53,180 nt of DNA, taken from positions 1-53,180 of the forward strand of contig JAUZFR010000176.1 in assembly GCA_030840335.1 (NCBI GenBank), written 5' to 3'. The position numbers and the translations under genes are program-made. The notes beneath the pieces are model-generated. The model was not told the origin of the DNA, searched no databases, and saw nothing but the letters and a program-made list of their open reading frames with translations. The stretch's first letter is position 1; each line of letters begins with the position of its first letter. This DNA comes from Actinomycetota bacterium. Lineage in GTDB: Bacteria; Actinomycetota; Actinomycetes; Actinomycetales; Microbacteriaceae. This document shows positions 16,901-23,543 of this stretch, one piece after another.

Positions 16901-17894
16901 CGTACTTGATCCCCGGGACGGTCAGGCTGGTTTCGGCGACATTGGTGGCGAGGATGATTCGCCGCCGAACGCCCGCCTGCCTGGAGGGCTGAAACACGCG
17001 ATGCTGGTCGTCCGAACTCAACCGGCCATACAGCGGCAACACCTCCGTGACCAGCCCAGAGGACGTCGGAGGGAAACGACCCCTGATCGAGTCTTCGGCG
17101 TCACGAATCTCGTTCTCGCCGCTCAGGAACACGAGCACGTCGCCGTTCGACTCGAGTGCGAGCTCATCGAGCGCGGCGTTGATCCCCTCGAAGACATCGC
17201 GATCCTCGGAGGCTCCGGGGGTCGAGCCGGTCGCGCGGGTCGAGCCTGTCGAGACCTCGTCGTCGACATCCGTGCCCTCGAGCGGGTCTGACAGGTCGGA
17301 GGTCAACGGCCGATAGCGGATCTCCACGGGGTAAGTGCGTCCGCTGACCTCGATGATCGGGGCGCCATCGAAATGCTTCGAGAAGCTCTCCGGGTCGATT
17401 GTCGCGCTGGTGATGATCACCTTCAGGTCAGGACGCCGAGGAAGCAGTTGCTTGAGATACCCGAGCAGGAAGTCGACAGTGAGGCTTCGCTCGTGCGCCT
17501 CGTCGATGATGATGGTGTCGTACTTGCGGAGCATCCGATCGCGATGGATCTCGTTCAACAGGATGCCGTCGGTCATCAGTTTGATGCGGGTATCGGGGCC
17601 GACGCGGTCGGTGAAGCGAACCTGGTAGCCAACGATTCCGCCGAGCTCCTGGCCGAGTTCATCGGCGATGCGCTCGGCAATCGTCCGTGCGGCGAGACGT
17701 CTGGGTTGCGTGTGACCGATGCTCGTGCGACCGAGCTCGAGGCAGATCTTCGGCAGCTGGGTGGTCTTTCCCGAACCGGTCGCGCCCGCGATGATGACCA
17801 CCTGGTTTTCCGCGATGGCGCGCGCAATATCCTCCCGCCGCTGGCTGACGGGCAGCTCTGGCGGGTAGGTAATGGTGAGGGGGATGGTCGACAT
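13977..17894 (-). CDS. hrpA: ATP-dependent RNA helicase HrpA (DEAH box)
   Basis: Large DEAH-box RNA helicase, 1305 residues, full length for actinobacterial HrpA. Motif I is GATGSGKTTQLPK (about residue 33), followed by TQPRRLAA (Ia), IIDEAHERSL (II), ITSATID (III), and in the second RecA lobe SLTVPGIKYVIDAG and QRSGRSGRTSDG (VI). The helicase-associated region and the long DUF3418 C-terminal part follow. The ATG at 17894 gives MSTIPLTITYP and fits a TACGAT -10 box nearby; an upstream in-frame ATG at 17942 lacks support. A Ser/Thr/Gly linker near residues 210-235 (EVSTGSTRATGSTPGA) is encoded by a REP-like sequence. Confidence 0.95.
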   Translation of the reverse strand: MSTIPLTITYPPELPVSQRREDIARAIAENQVVIIAGATGSGKTTQLPKICLELGRTSIGHTQPRRLAARTIAERIADELGQELGGIVGYQVRFTDRVGPDTRIKLMTDGILLNEIHRDRMLRKYDTIIIDEAHERSLTVDFLLGYLKQLLPRRPDLKVIITSATIDPESFSKHFDGAPIIEVSGRTYPVEIRYRPLTSDLSDPLEGTDVDDEVSTGSTRATGSTPGASEDRDVFEGINAALDELALESNGDVLVFLSGENEIRDAEDSIRGRFPPTSSGLVTEVLPLYGRLSSDDQHRVFQPSRQAGVRRRIILATNVAETSLTVPGIKYVIDAGTARISRYSTRAKIQRLPIEAISQASANQRSGRSGRTSDGIAIRLYSEQDFERRPEFTEPEILRTNLAAVILQMISLGLGDIQAFPFLQPPDSRGVKDGLDLLSELGAIEKPGAPGAIPRITKVGKQLTQLPIDPRLARMIVESKQHGTSREVIAIVAGLTIQDPRERPLERRPQADQMHARFVDPTSDFVTLLNLWNYLKTKEKELSGNQFRRLCKAEYLNFLRIREWGDLNRQLIRQAKQVGLAVGEPGAAGPSGSGGDGIHRSLLAGLLSQIGIKDAALGASKTGSPRSKGDYIGARQVRFVLFPGSALAKKPPAAVMSAELVETSRLFARMNAAIDPAWAEAIAGDLVKRTYSEPHWEKKQGAAVAYERATLYGVPIVVKRRVQFARIDPAYARELFIRSALVDGEWDLDRVDKRLSAFDRQNRELRKELGELEERTRRRDILYDDEAIFEFYDSRIPGDVASTRTFESWWRKAMRETPDLLTMTQETLAGEASIDEDAFPATWRQGDQTLPLSYRFEPGAEDDGVTVRIPLALLATLSPAGFDWLVPGLREDLVTALIKSLPKAIRRNVVPAADWARRLLEPVRDLAADEKLDERGELEQTSLTEYLAETIQRKTHTPVDAEDFETDRIPPHLRMTFAVVNDQGREVARSKDLVGLQQKLKTRARESVARVSESTPHAIERDGLSAWDLDELPKLIDTRRGGTVIRAYPALIDRGSSVSLRLMSTPADQERATPAGIRRLLLMSIPSPLSYVREHLTQTEKLLLATSPYQNIQALFDDCLVACVDAGLRRHYPDGLLWTRAEFEATRLEISAELVDSLYATVTTVTAILAAARDADRAIRNATSMAVLPALTDAKAQLAGLVFPGFISSTGVAQLRHVPRYLRAIASRLEKLPTEIARDRVWANEVTAATDRYLAAGGAIPLAPGTPDKLVKVRWMLEELRVSLFAQHLGTAETVSTQRITKALA
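17221..17256. repeat. REP-like sequence inserted in frame in hrpA
   Basis: GTCGAGCCGGTCGCGCGG followed by GTCGAGCCTGTCGAGACC is an 18-bp imperfect tandem unit. The second part, around GGTCGAGCCTGTCGAGACC, resembles the GTCGAGC...GTCGA palindromic repeats scattered between genes in many actinobacteria. It encodes a low-complexity linker between conserved helicase segments. Confidence 0.6.
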
Positions 17895-17909
17895 CAGCCT
17901 TCCATCGTA
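17895..17909 (-). promoter_or_regulatory. Promoter of hrpA with a very short leader
   Basis: TACGAT (17904-17909, minus strand) ends nine bases before the ATG. The intervening GGAAGGCTG could give a leader of only two or three bases. Confidence 0.5.
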
Positions 17910-17963
17910 CGGCTCGGGCCGACGGCATCCGCGACCCGGCACAAATTAGTTGTGCAAGCAAAC

Positions 17964-17982
17964 TACTTTGTGCTACAAAGTA
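17964..17982. promoter_or_regulatory. Perfect palindromic operator upstream of a membrane protein and its regulator
   Basis: TACTTTGT, spacer GCT and ACAAAGTA form a perfect 8-bp inverted repeat, 60 bases before the 18043 start codon. The downstream operon encodes a winged-helix regulator, so autoregulation is the simplest reading. TACTTT itself fits a -10 box, so binding would block the promoter. Confidence 0.7.
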
Positions 17983-17990
17983 CACAGGTT

Positions 17991-18024
17991 CACTATCCAG
18001 CACACCACTATCCAGCCCACCATC
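17991..18024 (+). repeat. 15-bp tandem repeat in the 5' leader
   Basis: CACTATCCAGCACAC and CACTATCCAGCCCAC are adjacent copies followed by a partial third (CATCC), lying between the operator and the ribosome-binding site. Confidence 0.7.
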
Positions 18025-18042
18025 CACCGACCAGGAGGAATC

Positions 18043-18765
18043 ATGGCAGCCGCAGCAACCAGCGCTCATTCCGGCAGCGAGCATTCCGACGGCGAGCATT
18101 CCGATGGCGACGAGCGACTTGATCCCGCCGCCGCCCTCGCGCTCCTGACCAAACAACAACTCAGCATCACCACGCAGCGGGGCAGCTTCGTCTCCGTCAT
18201 CACTGCCGTGTGGGGCGTCGTCTGGTTGATCGGATTTCTCGTGCTCTGGCTCGTCGATGCGATGCGTCCGGAATTCTCCATACCGCTCCCCATCGCGATT
18301 GGCGTGTTTGCCGCGCTCATGGTGATCGGCATCGGCGTCTCCGCCGTGGTCGGCGTTCGGGGTAGCCGCGGCATCAAGAGCGGCCCGAACGCGGCCTTTA
18401 CCGGCACGGCCTACGGGCTCAGCTGGTGGCTCGGGATCATCGGCATCCCCGTGCTGGGCGGCGGCCTCCAGTCGAACGGCATGTCGGCCGACCTGGCCAA
18501 CATCTACTATCCGGCGGCGTACCTCTTCTTCGTGGGCGTGATGTTTTTCGCGGCCGGAACGATCTGGCGAGCCATTCCCGCGATGGTGACCGGCGTGTGG
18601 ATGGTCGCGATTGCGATCATCGGGTCGTATTTCGGGCATCCCGACAACCTGCTGTTCTACGCGATCACTGGCGGTGGCGGATTCCTCGTTCTGGCAGTCT
18701 GGGACGCGGCGCGCAATCGTCGGATCCGTCGGGCCACGTCAGCAACGGCAGCTTCCGGTGCCTGA
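18043..18765 (+). CDS. Four-helix membrane protein of unknown function
   Basis: A 240-residue integral membrane protein with four clear hydrophobic segments at roughly residues 50-72, 83-108, 163-180 and 184-204. The N-terminus is cytoplasmic and low-complexity, with a three-copy motif (GSEHSD, DGEHSD, DGDE) from a 15-bp tandem repeat. The ATG follows a strong AGGAGGAA ribosome-binding site at 18033-18040. I do not recognise the family. Its stop overlaps the start of a winged-helix regulator by eight bases, so the pair is coupled; such pairs often sense membrane or transport stress, which here is only inference. Confidence 0.85.
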   Translation: MAAAATSAHSGSEHSDGEHSDGDERLDPAAALALLTKQQLSITTQRGSFVSVITAVWGVVWLIGFLVLWLVDAMRPEFSIPLPIAIGVFAALMVIGIGVSAVVGVRGSRGIKSGPNAAFTGTAYGLSWWLGIIGIPVLGGGLQSNGMSADLANIYYPAAYLFFVGVMFFAAGTIWRAIPAMVTGVWMVAIAIIGSYFGHPDNLLFYAITGGGGFLVLAVWDAARNRRIRRATSATAASGA

Positions 18766-19054
18766 TCTCGATCCGGTCATCCATGCGCAGGCCCGCTTGC
18801 GGATCACGGCGACGCTCGCGACGCTTGAGGTGGACGACACAATCGCGTTTCCCCGCCTTCAGGAATTGCTGGATATGACCGCAGGCAACCTCTCGACGCA
18901 CCTGCGCAAACTCGAGGAAGCGGACTACGTCGCCGTGTCGAAATCGCATCAGGGCAGGATGCCGGTCACCTATCTCGCTCTCACCAAGCGTGGGCGTCGC
19001 GCGTTCGAGGACTACACGGATGCGCTCCGTGACCTGCTCGGCCAGGCACCCTGA
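18758..19054 (+). CDS. Winged-helix transcriptional regulator (small MarR/ArsR-like)
   Basis: A 98-residue DNA-binding protein made of a single winged helix. The recognition-helix region is LLDMTAGNLSTHLRKLEEADYV (about residues 33-54) and the wing is VSKSHQGRMPVTYLALTKRG, as in the short one-domain family often annotated as transcriptional regulator HTH_34. GTG start at 18758 inside the end of the membrane protein gene. The perfect inverted repeat at 17964-17982 upstream of the operon is the likely target. No metal-binding cysteines are visible, so the signal is unknown. Confidence 0.88.
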   Translation: MPDLDPVIHAQARLRITATLATLEVDDTIAFPRLQELLDMTAGNLSTHLRKLEEADYVAVSKSHQGRMPVTYLALTKRGRRAFEDYTDALRDLLGQAP

Positions 19055-19093
19055 GATTCGTTACGCCGCATTGCGTCCTGTTACGGGCCACCG

Positions 19094-19128
19094 TTTCACT
19101 CTCGACATCCGCTGCCTAGGCTGAAGAA
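19094..19128 (+). promoter_or_regulatory. Leaderless-type promoter of the class V aminotransferase gene
   Basis: TTTCAC (19094-19099), a 17-base spacer and TAGGCT (19117-19122) ending six bases before the ATG. This is the best complete -35/-10 pair in the window. Confidence 0.65.
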
Positions 19129-20502
19129 ATGAGTGATTGTGCCTTGCTTCCCGTGATCGGTGGCGACCTTCGTGTGCCGCTCGTCATGGGAGGCGATGCG
19201 CGCTACACCAACCTGGATTACGCGGCCAGCGCCCCGTCGCTCGAGGTCGTTGCGGCGAGAGTGACCGAGGCACTTTCGCTCTACGCGAGTGTTCATCGCG
19301 GAGCCGGATACGCCTCCCGCGTCAGCACCGGAGCCTACGAGTCGGCGCGCGTTGTGGTCGGCGACTTCGTCGGCGCGCGGCCCAACGACGAAGTGATCTT
19401 CACCCGCAACACGACGGATGCGCTCAACCTTCTCGCCTCCATCGTTCCCGGCGAGACCGTCGTTCTCGACATCGAGCATCACGCCAACCTGCTTCCGTGG
19501 GTGTCGCGCAACGAGGGGTCAGGCAACGACGGGTCAGGCAACGACGGGTCAGCGAACGACGGGTCAGGCAACGCACGCGTGGTGACTGCGGCAGACACGA
19601 TCGCCGAGACGCTCGAGCTTGTGCGCGCCGAACTCACCCGTCGACCGGCCGCGCTGCTCTCGGTTACGGGTGCGAGTAATGTCACCGGCGAGATCCTGCC
19701 GCTTCGGGAGCTGGCCACGATCGCGCACCGCTTCGGCACCCGCCTTGCGGTTGACGGCGCACAGCTCGTGCCACACCGCCGCGTCAACCTGCTGCTGGAG
19801 GGCATCGACTATCTCGCCTTCTCCGGACACAAGATCTATGCGCCGTTCGGCGCCGGTGTTCTGGTCGGTCGTTCGGACTGGCTCGACGCTGGCGCGCCCT
19901 ACCTGCTCGGCGGAGGTGCGGTCACTACTGTCACGGTCGAGAAGACGGAATGGCGCACGGGTCCGGCGCGACACGAAGCGGGTTCACCGAACGTTATTGG
20001 TGTCGTGGCTCTTGCGCGCGCGCTCGAGGAGTTGTCGACTCTGAGCGAGACCGAGTGGACGACGCACGAGGGCGGGCTTCGCTCGCGCCTGCTCGACGGC
20101 CTTCAGTCGATCCCGGGAGTTCTGGTGCATCGCATCTTCGATGACTCGGCGGATTCGGTCGGTGTCGTGAGCTTTTCGGTCGAGGGGGTGGATTCGGGTT
20201 TACTCGCCACCTATCTCTCCGCGGAGTGGGGCATTGGAGTGCGGCACGGCAAGTTCTGCGCGCATCCGCTTCTGGCCCGGCTCGGTGTCACTGGCCCGGC
20301 CCTGCGCGCGTCGTTCGGCGTCGGATCCACCGACGCGGATGTTGATGTGCTGCTGCGTGCGCTGGTTGCTTTTCGGGAGGTCGGTCCGGTCGCGAGCTAC
20401 GAGTTCGTTGATGCGAACTGGACCGTTGTCGACGACCCGCGCGAGGTGCCGGCGTGGGCGACCGCGGGCGAGGGTGCCGGGTCGTACGGCTGCGCAGCCT
20501 GA
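19129..20502 (+). CDS. Class V PLP-dependent enzyme (cysteine desulfurase-like)
   Basis: A 457-residue fold-type I PLP enzyme of the NifS/SufS-like class V group. The PLP-phosphate region is TRNTTDALN, the pyridine Asp-Ala-Gln is in AVDGAQLVPH, the Schiff-base Lys is in FSGHKIYAPFG, and a Cys lies in RHGKFCAHPLL where desulfurases carry their nucleophile. It may release sulfur from cysteine or act on another amino acid; no suf partners are adjacent, so a housekeeping Fe-S role is doubtful. Residues about 128-149 are an inserted Asn-Asp-Gly-Ser linker made by four 15-bp repeats directly after the conserved EHHANLLPW segment. Monocistronic. Confidence 0.87.
   Translation: MSDCALLPVIGGDLRVPLVMGGDARYTNLDYAASAPSLEVVAARVTEALSLYASVHRGAGYASRVSTGAYESARVVVGDFVGARPNDEVIFTRNTTDALNLLASIVPGETVVLDIEHHANLLPWVSRNEGSGNDGSGNDGSANDGSGNARVVTAADTIAETLELVRAELTRRPAALLSVTGASNVTGEILPLRELATIAHRFGTRLAVDGAQLVPHRRVNLLLEGIDYLAFSGHKIYAPFGAGVLVGRSDWLDAGAPYLLGGGAVTTVTVEKTEWRTGPARHEAGSPNVIGVVALARALEELSTLSETEWTTHEGGLRSRLLDGLQSIPGVLVHRIFDDSADSVGVVSFSVEGVDSGLLATYLSAEWGIGVRHGKFCAHPLLARLGVTGPALRASFGVGSTDADVDVLLRALVAFREVGPVASYEFVDANWTVVDDPREVPAWATAGEGAGSYGCAA
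19516..19574 (+). repeat. Four-copy 15-bp tandem repeat within a PLP enzyme gene
   Basis: GGGTCAGGCAACGAC is repeated at 19516, 19531, 19546 (two bases swapped) and 19561 (partial). It encodes a flexible GSGND linker and keeps the frame. Confidence 0.9.
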
Positions 20503-20564
20503 TTTTCCGGTCGCGACGGGCGACCGATTTCGAATGAAGTCGTTAGTAGTGCGACCATGTAGTC

Positions 20565-21398
20565 ATGACTAATTCCGTTCCCTCGATTGCCCTTAACTCG
20601 GGCACTACCATTCCCCAACTCGGCTTCGGCGTCTTCCTCGTCGACCCGGACGACACGCAACGCGTGGTCGAAGACGCGCTCGAGGTGGGCTACCGCCACA
20701 TCGACACGGCAACCGGCTACAACAACGAGACCCAGGTCGGTGCAGCGATTGCCGCCTCCGGCATCCCGCGCGACGAGATCTTCCTCACGACAAAGCTCCG
20801 CAACGACCACCACAAGGATCGGGATGTCGCTGGCGCGTTCGCCCGCAGCCTGGACATGCTGGGCCTGGATTACCTCGACCTGTACCTTATTCATTGGCCC
20901 ATGCCAGTAAACGATTTCTTCGTAGAGACCTGGCGCACGTTCGAGACTTTTGCTGCGGATGGTCGCGCCAAGGCCATCGGCGTCAGCAACTTCCTCGTGC
21001 CGCATCTCGAGAAGCTGCTCGCCGAAACGGATGTCGTGCCCGCCGTCAACCAGGTCGAGCTTCACCCGATCTTCCAGCAGCGTGAGCTGAAGGAATTCCA
21101 GGCGAAGCACGGCATCCACACCGAAGCGTGGGGCCCGCTCGGCCAGGGCAAGTATGACCTGTTCGGCATGAACCCGATCGCGGATGCCGCGAAGGCTCAC
21201 GGCGTCGCGCCCGCGCAGGTTGTCATTCGCTGGCACCTGCAGACCGGGAACATCGTCATTCCGAAGTCGAACTCGCGGGACCGCATGGCGCAGAACTTCG
21301 ACGTGTTCGGCTTCGAGCTCAGCGCGGATGAGATGGCGGCGATCGACGCTCTTGATGAGAACCGTCGCGTGGGCGGAAATCCCGCCGAGGTCAACTAA
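20565..21398 (+). CDS. Aldo/keto reductase (2,5-diketo-D-gluconate reductase type)
   Basis: NADPH-dependent carbonyl reductase with a TIM-barrel fold, 277 residues. The catalytic tetrad is present: Asp and Tyr in HIDTATGYNNE, Lys in TTKLRND and His in YLIHWPMP. The C-terminal NADPH-phosphate site is visible as VIPKSNSRDRM. Substrates range from keto-sugars to small aldehydes and cannot be narrowed here. Monocistronic. Its stop codon is the first of three consecutive copies of a 14-bp repeat. Confidence 0.93.
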   Translation: MTNSVPSIALNSGTTIPQLGFGVFLVDPDDTQRVVEDALEVGYRHIDTATGYNNETQVGAAIAASGIPRDEIFLTTKLRNDHHKDRDVAGAFARSLDMLGLDYLDLYLIHWPMPVNDFFVETWRTFETFAADGRAKAIGVSNFLVPHLEKLLAETDVVPAVNQVELHPIFQQRELKEFQAKHGIHTEAWGPLGQGKYDLFGMNPIADAAKAHGVAPAQVVIRWHLQTGNIVIPKSNSRDRMAQNFDVFGFELSADEMAAIDALDENRRVGGNPAEVN

Positions 21399-21426
21399 CC
21401 GAGGTCAACTAACCGAGGTCAACTAG
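21385..21426 (+). repeat. Three-copy 14-bp repeat across the aldo/keto reductase stop
   Basis: CCGAGGTCAACTAA is repeated at 21385, 21399 and 21413 (last base changed). The TAA stop is in copy one, so the same Glu-Val-Asn-stop ending is present three times. Confidence 0.92.
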
Positions 21427-21432
21427 AGGTAC

Positions 21433-21469
21433 GTCGCTGTGCTTGTCGCCTTTCGACAAGCTCAGCGAC
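21433..21469. terminator. REP-like imperfect palindrome, probable bidirectional terminator
   Basis: GTCGCTG and CAGCGAC form an outer 7-bp stem, CTTGTCG and CGACAAG an inner 7-bp stem, with a two-base internal mismatch on each side and a CCTTT loop. It lies between convergent genes. The half TTTCGACAAGCTCAGCGACC resembles a repeat common in actinobacterial intergenic regions. No U-tract follows, so termination is inferred. Confidence 0.65.
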
Positions 21470-21511
21470 CGACCCACTGTACGAGGGCGTCACGTATTGG
21501 TCCCTCACGCG

Positions 21512-21721
21512 CTAGGACAGAGTCAAAGCCAGCCGCGGACATAACGCCACCGCGTCGCGAGCCGCGTCCTGCAGTTGGCGCGGGACCGGAACATCCGAGC
21601 CGTACCCGAGCGCGCGGGGATAACCCCACTCGTCGCGTTCGAGCAGTTCGGAGAGCAGCTCCGTGCAGAGTCCGCGCCCGTCGCACGCGATCCAATCGAT
21701 GTGCAGCGACTTTTCGGTCAT
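21512..21721 (-). CDS. Small ferredoxin, probably [3Fe-4S]
   Basis: A 69-residue electron carrier. The spacing is C-x5-C (CDGRGLC, residues 14-20) and a distant Cys-Pro (LCPRLAL), the pattern of monocluster [3Fe-4S] ferredoxins common in actinobacteria. The ATG at 21721 overlaps the stop of the NuoF-like gene by four bases, so it is the last gene of the redox operon and probably takes electrons from, or gives them to, that flavoprotein. Confidence 0.85.
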   Translation of the reverse strand: MTEKSLHIDWIACDGRGLCTELLSELLERDEWGYPRALGYGSDVPVPRQLQDAARDAVALCPRLALTLS

Positions 21722-22986
21722 GCTCGCGCCTCCTCGCAGTGTCCGGCCAGGTGAGCGTCGACATCTGACGCGAAAGTACTGAGGGTGCTGAGCACGAGCT
21801 GGGCGGTGCCATCTGGATGGTGGCATGAGCCGCGTCCGGTCACGATGTGCGCCAATCGGCGCACCTCCTGCGCGAGGGTCGCAGGCAGAGGACCACCCGC
21901 AGAGTGTGATCCGGCAAGCCGGGAGAGCGTTTCCGCCATCTTCGGGAGGCCATTCACGCACGGTCCGCACTGGCGAGCCGACTGGCCGGCGAGGTAGCTG
22001 GCGATCTGCGCCGAGACCTGAATCGGGCAGGATCCCTTCGCGAGACCCATCACGATGCCAGCGCCCGGGCTCGCCCCAAATGGCGCAAGTCGATCTCGGG
22101 TCAGCGGAGTGCCGAACGCCTGCGCCGGAACCCATCCACCGTGGTAGCCACCGACCAGGACTGCGCTGAGCGACGCGGGATCGACGCGGGCTCGGCGAAG
22201 CGCGTCATCGATCGTGATGCCACCCGGCACCTCGATCACCCGCAATTCGTTGCCCGGAGCACGAACCGTGAGCAGCCTCGTACCGCTCTCGTCATCGACT
22301 CCCTGCGAGCGGAACCAGTGCGCGCCATACCTCGCGACCAGGGCAACCTGGGCGAGGGTCTCGACATTGTGGACCAGCGTTGGACGGCCGCCCAGTCCTG
22401 CTTCGGTCAGTCGTTTGCGGTGATCGCGGGGGAGAGCGACTCCCTTCTCGATCGAGCGCACCACGGCGGATGCTTCTCCGGAGATGAACGTCTCAGGGGC
22501 TTCCCTGAGCTGGATGCGTCGCGCATCTTCGCGTTCGTCGAGGGCGCGCCGAGCGGCATCGAGTGCTGTGCCGGAGCAGTACAGGTACAGGTCGCCCGAA
22601 CCGAGGGATGCCGCGGCCAGAAGCAGCCCGTCGATAACGAGATGCGGGGCGCGCGCCAGCAGCGTCGCATCCTTGGCACTCATCGGTTCCCCCTCGGCGC
22701 CGTTAGCGATGATCACGCTTCGACCACGGGCCGCGGGGTCAAGCGCGGCCAGTTTGCGCCAGGCTGGAAAACCCGAGCCGCCACGACCGGCGAGCCCGGA
22801 TGCGCGGAGCTCGTCGATCAGTTGCGCAGACGAGAGCGAAGGAAGCGGCCCGAACACCTGGCGGTGTTGCGCGAACCCCGGACCACCCGCGAGAAAGAGC
22901 CGATCGGATGACGTTGTCTGCCGCGTCGTCGTAACCGGCAGCGATTGCGAATTCAGCGATTGCGGGTTGATCGTCTGGGCGTTCAT
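21718..22986 (-). CDS. NuoF-like NADH-binding flavoprotein with SLBB and Fe-S domains
   Basis: A stand-alone relative of the complex I NuoF subunit, 422 residues. In order: FMN-binding GLAGRGGSGFPAWRKL (about residues 67-82), NGAEGEP and FISGEASAVV equivalents of the NADH/FMN site, GGRPTLVHNVETLA, an SLBB segment starting VIEVPGGITIDDALRRA, and a C-terminal Fe-S domain with RQCGPCVNG and GRGSCHHPDG. NuoF binds a [4Fe-4S] cluster with SCGxCxPC plus a later Cys; here the first Cys is Ala (SARQCGPC), leaving three cysteines, so the cluster may be altered. No nuoE or nuoG is present. Coupled on both sides (ATGA overlaps) to the heme membrane protein and the ferredoxin, it likely passes NAD(P)H electrons to one of them. 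The N-terminus carries a 15-bp duplication (NPQSL, NSQSL). Confidence 0.88.
   Translation of the reverse strand: MNAQTINPQSLNSQSLPVTTTRQTTSSDRLFLAGGPGFAQHRQVFGPLPSLSSAQLIDELRASGLAGRGGSGFPAWRKLAALDPAARGRSVIIANGAEGEPMSAKDATLLARAPHLVIDGLLLAAASLGSGDLYLYCSGTALDAARRALDEREDARRIQLREAPETFISGEASAVVRSIEKGVALPRDHRKRLTEAGLGGRPTLVHNVETLAQVALVARYGAHWFRSQGVDDESGTRLLTVRAPGNELRVIEVPGGITIDDALRRARVDPASLSAVLVGGYHGGWVPAQAFGTPLTRDRLAPFGASPGAGIVMGLAKGSCPIQVSAQIASYLAGQSARQCGPCVNGLPKMAETLSRLAGSHSAGGPLPATLAQEVRRLAHIVTGRGSCHHPDGTAQLVLSTLSTFASDVDAHLAGHCEEARA
22939..22964. repeat. 15-bp tandem duplication near the NuoF-like start
   Basis: CAGCGATTGCG occurs at 22939-22949 and 22954-22964, giving the repeated SQSL/PQSL residues at the N-terminus. 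Confidence 0.7.
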
Positions 22987-23543
22987 GCGGGCTCCTCGGC
23001 CCCGCGCGTTCCCCGAAATTCGACGAACACCCGTGATGCGCGCCAGCCGACCGAGCCGAGCACCGCCGCAGTACACAGACCTGCGAGCGTGAGAAACCAG
23101 ACCGTTCCCGCATCCGTGCCGTCGCCAAGGGAATGAGCGAGAGCGATAGGCCACATCGCGTAACTAAACCAGTGGACCGCTCGGAACACGCGGTGACCGA
23201 TAAACCGGCGCAGCAGGGCGGTCACGATGAGTGCGACGAGGAGGTCGAGGGAGACGGTCCCGAGTCCGAGCCAAATCGGCTTCGCTGTTCCGAGGAATGG
23301 AACGAAGAAGTCGACGAGTCGCAGTTCGGCGTATGGGTCGAAGAACAGCGAGACGACGTGCACCAGCACGAATACGCTGCCGAGCAGCGACGCGTTGCGA
23401 TGCACGAGTGTCACGGCGAATCGGGGCATGCCGAACGCGGGTCGCCCCGACCGGGTCAGAATGCCGAGCACCACCGACACCGTGATGAGGATGAGCGAGA
23501 TGACGCCGGTGCCGCGGCCGAGCGCCCACAGTGCTTCAGACAT
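22983..23543 (-). CDS. Ferric reductase-like transmembrane heme protein
   Basis: A 186-residue membrane protein with about five hydrophobic helices and the paired histidines of ferric-reductase/YedZ-type b-heme proteins: LVHRNASLLGSVFVLVH (about residues 46-62) and AVHWFSYAMWPIALAHSLG (about 121-139). It should carry heme b and move electrons across the membrane. No FAD/NAD domain is fused; the NuoF-like neighbour may play that role. Overlaps the apbE-like gene by eight bases upstream and the NuoF-like gene by four downstream. Confidence 0.87.
   Translation of the reverse strand: MSEALWALGRGTGVISLILITVSVVLGILTRSGRPAFGMPRFAVTLVHRNASLLGSVFVLVHVVSLFFDPYAELRLVDFFVPFLGTAKPIWLGLGTVSLDLLVALIVTALLRRFIGHRVFRAVHWFSYAMWPIALAHSLGDGTDAGTVWFLTLAGLCTAAVLGSVGWRASRVFVEFRGTRGAEEPA

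Noticed and set aside
16350-17291. 313-codon plus-strand frame inside hrpA
   Set aside because: Shadow of the helicase gene with no recognisable domain.
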